A stretch of 64,000 bases of DNA from Candidatus Omnitrophota bacterium (GTDB lineage Bacteria > Hinthialibacterota > Hinthialibacteria > Hinthialibacterales > Hinthialibacteraceae), in contig JBFMBP010000124.1 of NCBI GenBank assembly GCA_040755155.1, forward strand, positions 1-64,000, written 5' to 3'. A model generated the notes under the pieces. That model worked only from the letters and a program-made list of their open reading frames with translations. It was not told the DNA's origin and did no database searches. The number at the start of each line of letters is the position of its first letter. Within the stretch, counting starts at the first letter, position 1. This document shows positions 58,897 through 64,000 of this stretch, piece after piece. A program made the position numbers and the translations under genes.

Positions 58897-60348
58897 TTAT
58901 GGAATTCTACAAACGCGAAACCCTATGTTATAGTACTTACCTTCAGAAACCGTATAATGGAACGCCGAACGGCAACTGCTGGAATAATCGAACCAACTCC
59001 CGCCTCTGATAACAATGGACGTCCCTGTTTCAGGACCTTGCGGATCGACTTGCGGCCATCTCGCGTAAGGCGCTTCCCACCAATCCGAACACCATTCCCA
59101 TACGTTTCCGTGCATATCATAAAGTCCCCAAGGATTGGGCAGTTTCAAACCTACTTCGTGAGGCTGATCGCTCGAATTTGTGCACCACCACATATACTGG
59201 TCGTGAATCGGCGAAAATTCCCGTTGATCGTCTGTTTCAAGAATATCCCCATAAGAAAATCGCGTCCTTGTTCCCGCTCGGCAAGCGTATTCCCATTCCG
59301 CTTCCGTGGGCAAACGAAAGATTCCTTGACCTAGTTGGTTCAATTTTTCAATGAATTCCTGGCAATCGCTCCATAAGAGATTTTCAACGGGATTGTTTGG
59401 ATTTCCTTGAAAATTGGATGGATTCGACCCCATAACCGCTTGCCACTGCGCTTGTGTTAATTCATATTTCCCCAAATAGAAATCCTTCGATATCGTCACT
59501 TCATGCGGCGGCCAATCGTAATCGTTCGATCGTCCGCGTTCGCTGTAAGGCGCACCCATTACAAACATCCCCGTTTTAATCAAGACCATCTCCAACGGCT
59601 TCGCGCCTTCGGGAAGATTGGGAAGAGGAATTGTAACCGAAATCCCGCTTGGCGCCGGCGTTGCGGGAAAAGTAAGGCTCTTCGAAGCGAAAAGAGCGTC
59701 CTCCACTAAATAGACTTCCAACCGGTCGATCCACACCGTCGTCACTCCGAAGCCGCCGGTTCCGGCGACTTGAATGGCGGGAGTGATATCCGTCCCTGAA
59801 TCGGGTTGATAGAGCAAGGTCAGGCAATACTCGGATTCGATCATCTTTGAAGAATTAGCGGGAATATGAGTCGCGATGGAGCCATCCATATTCTCTCCCG
59901 TCTGTAAGTCGCCTTTTAGAGCAACGAGAGCCAGTTGCGCGTCTAGGCCGTTGGCTCGCGCAATTAAACGCAATAAAACTGGCTTTCCTTGATTTTGAAT
60001 CGGATTCATGGCCAGTAGAAACGCAACTTGTTTACCCTGAACCTGAACTTGCATCCCTAATTTATCGTTGGATGACGGCATCTCTCCCGAATTGAACGCC
60101 GCGAACGCCACGCGGCCCGCCGGCGTTCCCAATTGAAAGCCGCCGGGAATCGCCGACCACCGATTTTCCAATAACGTCGGCTGTTCGAATTCGTATTGGA
60201 AATAGAAATTCGCCGCGCTGGAACCGGTCGCCATCGGGATCGAGGCGAATCCATGCGTTTCGGGATGCGCCTCCAATATCTCGCAAGACGCGGCGAAGAC
60301 AATGAGAAAGCGCAAAAACAATCGGTCATATATCGTCTTATAATTCAT
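58897..60348 (-). CDS. SUMF1-domain (FGE-like) secreted protein, one active-site Cys missing
   Basis: 483 residues from ATG 60348 (MNYKTIYDRLFLRFLIVFAA), with AGGA upstream. A signal peptide and a beta-sandwich region (about 35-230) precede the formylglycine-generating-enzyme-type domain: FVMGAPYSERGRSNDYDWPP, FYLGKYELTQAQWQAVMGSN, RLPTEAEWEYACRAGTRTRF, GLYDMHGNVWEWCSDWW and RGGSWFDYSSSCRSAF. FGE needs two cysteines after RGGS; here the first is Asp and only the second remains. So it is probably a non-catalytic, lectin-like SUMF1 protein rather than a sulfatase activator. Confidence 0.85.
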   Translation of the reverse strand: MNYKTIYDRLFLRFLIVFAASCEILEAHPETHGFASIPMATGSSAANFYFQYEFEQPTLLENRWSAIPGGFQLGTPAGRVAFAAFNSGEMPSSNDKLGMQVQVQGKQVAFLLAMNPIQNQGKPVLLRLIARANGLDAQLALVALKGDLQTGENMDGSIATHIPANSSKMIESEYCLTLLYQPDSGTDITPAIQVAGTGGFGVTTVWIDRLEVYLVEDALFASKSLTFPATPAPSGISVTIPLPNLPEGAKPLEMVLIKTGMFVMGAPYSERGRSNDYDWPPHEVTISKDFYLGKYELTQAQWQAVMGSNPSNFQGNPNNPVENLLWSDCQEFIEKLNQLGQGIFRLPTEAEWEYACRAGTRTRFSYGDILETDDQREFSPIHDQYMWWCTNSSDQPHEVGLKLPNPWGLYDMHGNVWEWCSDWWEAPYARWPQVDPQGPETGTSIVIRGGSWFDYSSSCRSAFHYTVSEGKYYNIGFRVCRIP

Positions 60349-60818
60349 TTTCGATATCCTGGTTTCCAAACCAACGCCTCCCTTTTATTCTCGAATCCTA
60401 AAAACACTATTTCGTTAACATAACGCTATTTATTTCTTTTTACAAGATGGCGATAATGCGCGATTGAATTTTTTCGCAACATTTCCATAATAATTTTTAC
60501 AGAAATACTCCTATCATTTTTCAGTGGACATCGAATCCTCATTTACTTGCGCATTATAATCTTCATATCATTGCATAATGCTTACGCCGCAGAGCGCTAA
60601 ACGACAGTTTTTTTTCTTTGACCAAAGAAAGGCTATAATTGACAGGGATGCGCAAGCGCTATTCAAAGGAAAAAGACAAAAACAAATTAAGGGATTTTGT
60701 CGGGATCCTATCAAATAAATAATCTTGCTTTATAAAACCGAGAGTTGTAAATTTTATTCATATAGCATGTTGATATAACCATCCTATAAAAACGGCGGAT
60801 TTCGCCTGCGAGGAAACG
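60349..60818. other. 470-base non-coding region
   Basis: The gap between the SUMF1 gene and the PilZ-like gene is AT-rich and has no supportable gene, hairpin or repeat of the families found elsewhere. It must hold two divergent promoters. GAGGAAACG before ATG 60819 is the only clear signal. A small plus-strand frame in it lacks a ribosome site. Confidence 0.5.
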
Positions 60819-61775
60819 ATGCGGTTCAGCGAATTGATTCAAACGCCGGAAATTACTATCGCGGAAGTGGGTCCGATTTATAACATTTTGAGTTCTTTCA
60901 ACCAGGTGGAGTGCGTTTTCAACATCGATTCCGCCGAGGAGAAGAAACTCAAATTGACGAAGACCAATCCGTTGGGAAAAGAAGATACGGTTTATTTATC
61001 GTTGAAAAAGCATTTCGAGATGGAGAAGGATTTCTTTATCGCCGAGAACGTTCCGTATCAAGAATTGTCTCAGGAAGCGGCGGCAGTCGGCGCGAAAGTC
61101 GGCATCATGTTTATCTCGGCCAGCGTCCGCCTGGGGGGAATGTGCTCGATCCTGAAACGCATCGAGAAGCCGCTTTCCAACAAGGGCCAACGGTTAGTGG
61201 GTAAAGACGCTTTGTTTATATCCTTTCCCGACGCCTTGCTGTCGATCAACCGGCGCAAGCGGTTCCGGGCGTATCCTCGGATTGAAGATCATTTTTGCGA
61301 GATTACGGGATATGAAAACAACCGCCATGCGCCGATACCGTCCTACCTTGTGCGCAGCCTATCCGACATCGGCGCCTCCGTGATTATGATGAACGTCCGT
61401 AGCGACGATCTGCCTAATGCAGATGAGGAGATTTTCCTACGGCTCAATCTCTTCAGCGCCGCCAAGGATTACCGTCTGAAACGGGGGGTATTGGTGAGCG
61501 TAGCGGAGATTACGGAAGGGAAGGTCAATCAATCGCAATTCGTTTTTAAATGCCGAGCCATCCACATAGTGAATAAAAGCGAGCGGGCCGTAGAGATCGG
61601 CCTGCAATTTCTAGAAATGGCGCGGGAAGGCGTTTCCCTCGATCCCAAACAATTCTCCCACTTAACCTATCTTCCCATCGACCGCGATAAAGGAATAGAA
61701 CCACTCCTCGCCTGGATCAACAAACTGCAACAATTGCTCCGCTCCCAGGAAAAAGAGAGAGGGCTGATGGCGTAA
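60819..61775 (+). CDS. PilZ-like protein with N-terminal YcgR-type domain
   Basis: 318 residues. The N-terminal part (about 1-140, beta-rich: DTVYLSLKKHFEMEKDFFIA; ALFISFPDALLSI) resembles the YcgR flagellar-brake domain, and the C-terminal part has the PilZ c-di-GMP loop NRRKRFRAYPRI followed by VRSLSDIGASVIMM. In PilZ the second motif is D/N-x-S-x-x-G; here Ser replaces the first residue. c-di-GMP binding is likely but not certain. It would be an effector of second-messenger signalling. It stands alone with a clear ribosome site. Confidence 0.75.
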   Translation: MRFSELIQTPEITIAEVGPIYNILSSFNQVECVFNIDSAEEKKLKLTKTNPLGKEDTVYLSLKKHFEMEKDFFIAENVPYQELSQEAAAVGAKVGIMFISASVRLGGMCSILKRIEKPLSNKGQRLVGKDALFISFPDALLSINRRKRFRAYPRIEDHFCEITGYENNRHAPIPSYLVRSLSDIGASVIMMNVRSDDLPNADEEIFLRLNLFSAAKDYRLKRGVLVSVAEITEGKVNQSQFVFKCRAIHIVNKSERAVEIGLQFLEMAREGVSLDPKQFSHLTYLPIDRDKGIEPLLAWINKLQQLLRSQEKERGLMA

Positions 61776-61793
61776 TTTTTCGCTCAGTTTCTT

Positions 61794-62672
61794 TTATTCG
61801 AATATTTCCCACAAACGCCAACTTAGAACGCCGGTGCGGACCGGTTCGTTGGGATCGAGAATAATGCCGTTGCCGGTGCGGAAATAATCGAGCGTGATCT
61901 TGCCGCGCGTGTTGCCTTGAAAGCCGATTTGCATGATGCCGTCCGCATCGACGGCGGGCGATCCCCAGCCATTCCAACCGCTGCCGGGCATATCGGTCAA
62001 GGCCGGTTCGACGAAGTTGCGGTCGACGTAGAGCGTCCACGGGGAGTGATCTCCCAAAGCGCGGTCGGGGTAGGCGTCTCCTTCAAAGGCTTCGCCGTAA
62101 TTGATGTCGGGCGCGAGGAGAACCTTTTCGTCATAAAGGACATAATCGAATTTGCAGACGAATGTCAGCACGTGAAATTGGGATAAATCCAGTTCATAGA
62201 TAGGTAGCAACGCATTGGCGAAATAGCGGCTGCCGATGTAATTCTTATCGAAACTGCAAAGCCAAGTGCGTCCATTCGAGTAAGTATCCACGACGCCGTC
62301 GGGACGGTTTTTGAGGGGATAGATGGAAGAACGGTCGCCGTGTTCGTCAGCGGCGCCGCTGTTGGGACCGCCGATTTGATCGACTCTTAGCCGGAACTCG
62401 TAGGTAAAATACCAAAATTCCGCCGTTCCGTCGGGCGGTTCGATCCAGGAAACGTCATGGGTGAGGTAGACCGTCTGGCTGTCGGCGCCTAGCCGGGCAA
62501 TAGAGACGGTTCCATCGCTATTTTGAGTGATTTCCGTTCCAGCGCGCGGCGCCGAGTAAATATACCAACCTTCCGTTTTGTAATCGTCGAAGAGGCTTGA
62601 AATATCCCACGACTGGGCGAACGAGGAACAACAGAAAAGGAACAACGCGAAGGATGAAAATACCGTTCTCAT
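61794..62672 (-). CDS. Secreted protein of unknown family
   Basis: 292 residues with a signal peptide (MRTVFSSFALFLFCCSSFAQ). The body is beta-rich with WYIYSAPRAGTEITQ, WYFTYEFRLRVDQIGGPNSG and a C-terminal MQIGFQGNTRGKITLDYFRT. This resembles LamG/concanavalin-like or carbohydrate-binding sandwich domains of polysaccharide-degrading bacteria, but no family is certain. It follows the sulfatase gene on the same strand with 51 bases between, so a joint role with it is possible. Confidence 0.55.
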   Translation of the reverse strand: MRTVFSSFALFLFCCSSFAQSWDISSLFDDYKTEGWYIYSAPRAGTEITQNSDGTVSIARLGADSQTVYLTHDVSWIEPPDGTAEFWYFTYEFRLRVDQIGGPNSGAADEHGDRSSIYPLKNRPDGVVDTYSNGRTWLCSFDKNYIGSRYFANALLPIYELDLSQFHVLTFVCKFDYVLYDEKVLLAPDINYGEAFEGDAYPDRALGDHSPWTLYVDRNFVEPALTDMPGSGWNGWGSPAVDADGIMQIGFQGNTRGKITLDYFRTGNGIILDPNEPVRTGVLSWRLWEIFE

Positions 62673-62723
62673 TAGATTTTCCCCCTTGGTAAAGGAATAT
62701 GTACAACGATATTTTTCGATGGT

Positions 62724-64000
62724 TTATGGTTGTTTGCTTACGTCTACATAATTTACGCCAACCGAATTTCCATTCGATTCAATCCAGGCTTCCAGTCTTC
62801 CCGCGCCGGAGTTCAAGGATACAGAAGAGAATATACAAGAGTCCTCTCCTTTTTGTATAGGCTGGGTCGCGGTTGCGCTGCTCAGTTGAAAATGGGCTTC
62901 AGAGGCGTTTTGGACGGGATCAAAGCGCAAGATGATTTTATACGTTCCCGCTGCGGCTGTTTCGACTTCCCAATATCCGAGAGAATCTTTGCTCCAACCG
63001 GCGCGGGGGCCGCGCCAGTCTTGGCGAGTGAGGATCGTAGGATTTTCATACGGCGTTCCTAGTTGAATACGGGGGGGAGCATAGCCGCGCGAGGACGAAA
63101 CGTCGCGGAACCATTTCTCGCAATCTTTACGCATGGCAGCGGCGATATCCGGATGGACGGCGGCGATATCGTTCTTTTCGCCGGGATCGGCATTCATATC
63201 GTAGAGTTCTTCGCCATTAATGAGTTTATAGCGTTGGCCGCGGGCGGCGCAGTTGCGGAAGAGAATGGGTTCGTCGCCGCGATGCCATTGAAAATACAGC
63301 GTGCGATCAGGCCAAGCGGGAGTTTTTTGCGTCAGGAGCGGTAGCAGGCTTTTTCCATCGATGGCGAGATTATCGGGTTTGGAAACGCCGCAGGCTTCGA
63401 GCAAAGTCGGCAGAATGTCGATATGAGCAGCGATGCGGTCAATTTTCGCGCCCGTTTGTATACGCTCCGGCCAGCGGATGAAGAAAGAGGTGCGAATGCC
63501 CCCTTCATAGACTTGCCCTTTTAAGCCGCGCAGTCCAGCCGTATAACGAGTCTGCTGCGGGCCGTTGTCAGTGAGGAAAATGACGATCGTGTTGCGTTCC
63601 AGGCCGAGGGTTCTCAATTCGGCCAACAAATTGCCGATGTTGTCGTCGATGTTGGTTACCATGCCGTAGACTTTGGCAGTTGTCTCGTCGAGGCCCATAT
63701 CCAAGTAAGGTTTGACGTAAGAATCGTCGATTTGCAGCGGCGTATGGGGAGCGTTGGTCGCGAGATAGCAGAAAAAGGGACGCTGGCGGTTCTCGCGGAT
63801 GAAGCCGATGGCGGCGGAAGTGAAGATGTCCGTGCAATAACCTTCGTGTTTTTCCGCCTTGCCGTTGCGTTGAAGAATGGGATTGTGATACCTATTGCCT
63901 GGAGGATCGGCGGGCTGGCCGATGCCGCCGCCATTATGAACCAGCGCCTCCTGGAAACCCTGGTCGATGGGGCGCATAGGGTAATTGTCGCCCAGATGCC
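62724..64000 (-). CDS. Sulfatase (arylsulfatase family), N-terminus beyond window
   Basis: The frame runs off the right edge; the first visible residues HLGDNYPMRPIDQGF continue the family motif GKWHLG. At least 425 residues are seen: FTSAAIGFIRENRQRPFFCY, ATNAPHTPLQIDD, VIFLTDNGPQQTRYT (metal ligands Asp-Asn) and LRGLKGQVYEGGIRTSFFIR are typical of S1 sulfatases. A C-terminal carbohydrate-binding-like domain (from about residue 295 of the visible part) follows. The Cys/Ser-x-Pro-x-Arg formylglycine motif is outside the window. It desulfates a glycan or other ester and is followed by the secreted protein. Confidence 0.93.
   Translation of the reverse strand, partial: HLGDNYPMRPIDQGFQEALVHNGGGIGQPADPPGNRYHNPILQRNGKAEKHEGYCTDIFTSAAIGFIRENRQRPFFCYLATNAPHTPLQIDDSYVKPYLDMGLDETTAKVYGMVTNIDDNIGNLLAELRTLGLERNTIVIFLTDNGPQQTRYTAGLRGLKGQVYEGGIRTSFFIRWPERIQTGAKIDRIAAHIDILPTLLEACGVSKPDNLAIDGKSLLPLLTQKTPAWPDRTLYFQWHRGDEPILFRNCAARGQRYKLINGEELYDMNADPGEKNDIAAVHPDIAAAMRKDCEKWFRDVSSSRGYAPPRIQLGTPYENPTILTRQDWRGPRAGWSKDSLGYWEVETAAAGTYKIILRFDPVQNASEAHFQLSSATATQPIQKGEDSCIFSSVSLNSGAGRLEAWIESNGNSVGVNYVDVSKQP

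Noticed and set aside
58897-60348. Formylglycine-generating enzyme activating the neighbouring sulfatase
   Set aside because: One of the two required cysteines is replaced by Asp in RGGSWFDYSSSC.

Overview
The window looks like chromosome from an uncultured, Gram-negative, polysaccharide-degrading bacterium of the kind seen in candidate phyla such as Sumerlaeota or Hydrogenedentota, or in planctomycete-like lineages. The phylum is an inference. It rests on solitary pseudopilins of the FTLIELLIVVAIIG type followed by NFLNAQ, secreted proteins with Thr-Pro linkers, Tat-exported hydrolases, CRTAC1 and hydrazine-synthase-like propeller proteins, and several dispersed palindromic repeats between genes. 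Base composition is balanced. There are no rRNA genes and no CRISPR array; one tRNA (Gly, anticodon TCC) is present.

Layout. 1-3650: end of a decaying integrative element. It holds an IS21-type insertion end, a winged-helix replication-type protein with iteron-like repeats, two genes each split by an in-frame stop, an excisionase-like HTH protein and a tyrosine recombinase abutting the 3' end of tRNA-Gly. 3915-13533: a sigma54-type response regulator translationally coupled to a sialidase-like propeller, then GH78 rhamnosidase, a DUF4258/DUF2283 pair, a pseudopilin, a GH29-like protein and another secreted propeller. 13723-16949: a second NtrC-like regulator whose GAFTGA loop is replaced by GMKTNA, and GlpD.

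17109-28608 is one tight minus-strand operon of seven genes: a Rid/chorismatase-like enzyme, a hydrazine-synthase-alpha-like propeller with heme motifs, a CRTAC1/ASPIC protein, a decaheme cytochrome fused to a YVTN propeller and a diheme peroxidase-like domain, a two-component-type propeller, and two orphan periplasmic binding proteins. Its parts resemble hydrazine synthase alpha plus fused beta-gamma, extended by two extra tetraheme modules. This is the best candidate for an undescribed system.

28996-34101: a secreted Thr-Pro-linked repeat protein, a pseudopilin and a GT-C-like membrane protein. 34093-47077: a surface-glycan cluster on the minus strand (flippase-like protein, Nudix, GT2, WbuC cupin, DegT aminotransferase, methyltransferases, acetyltransferase, alcohol dehydrogenase, kinase-like protein, HAD phosphatase, split transketolase, and a nucleotidyltransferase-PfkB kinase fusion in the reverse order to E. 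coli HldE). 47308-49609: a winged-helix regulator with a membrane protein, and a vWA-OmpA lipoprotein. 49940-57445: sugar-acid and plant-sugar genes (IlvD/Edd dehydratase, RhaM, a Tat-exported protein, GH51 arabinofuranosidase, a DUF362 protein). 57705-64000: a triple-receiver response regulator, a SUMF1-domain protein lacking one FGE cysteine, a PilZ-like protein, a secreted protein and a sulfatase cut by the window edge.

Most functional calls rest on motifs read from the translated sequence; no database search was run.
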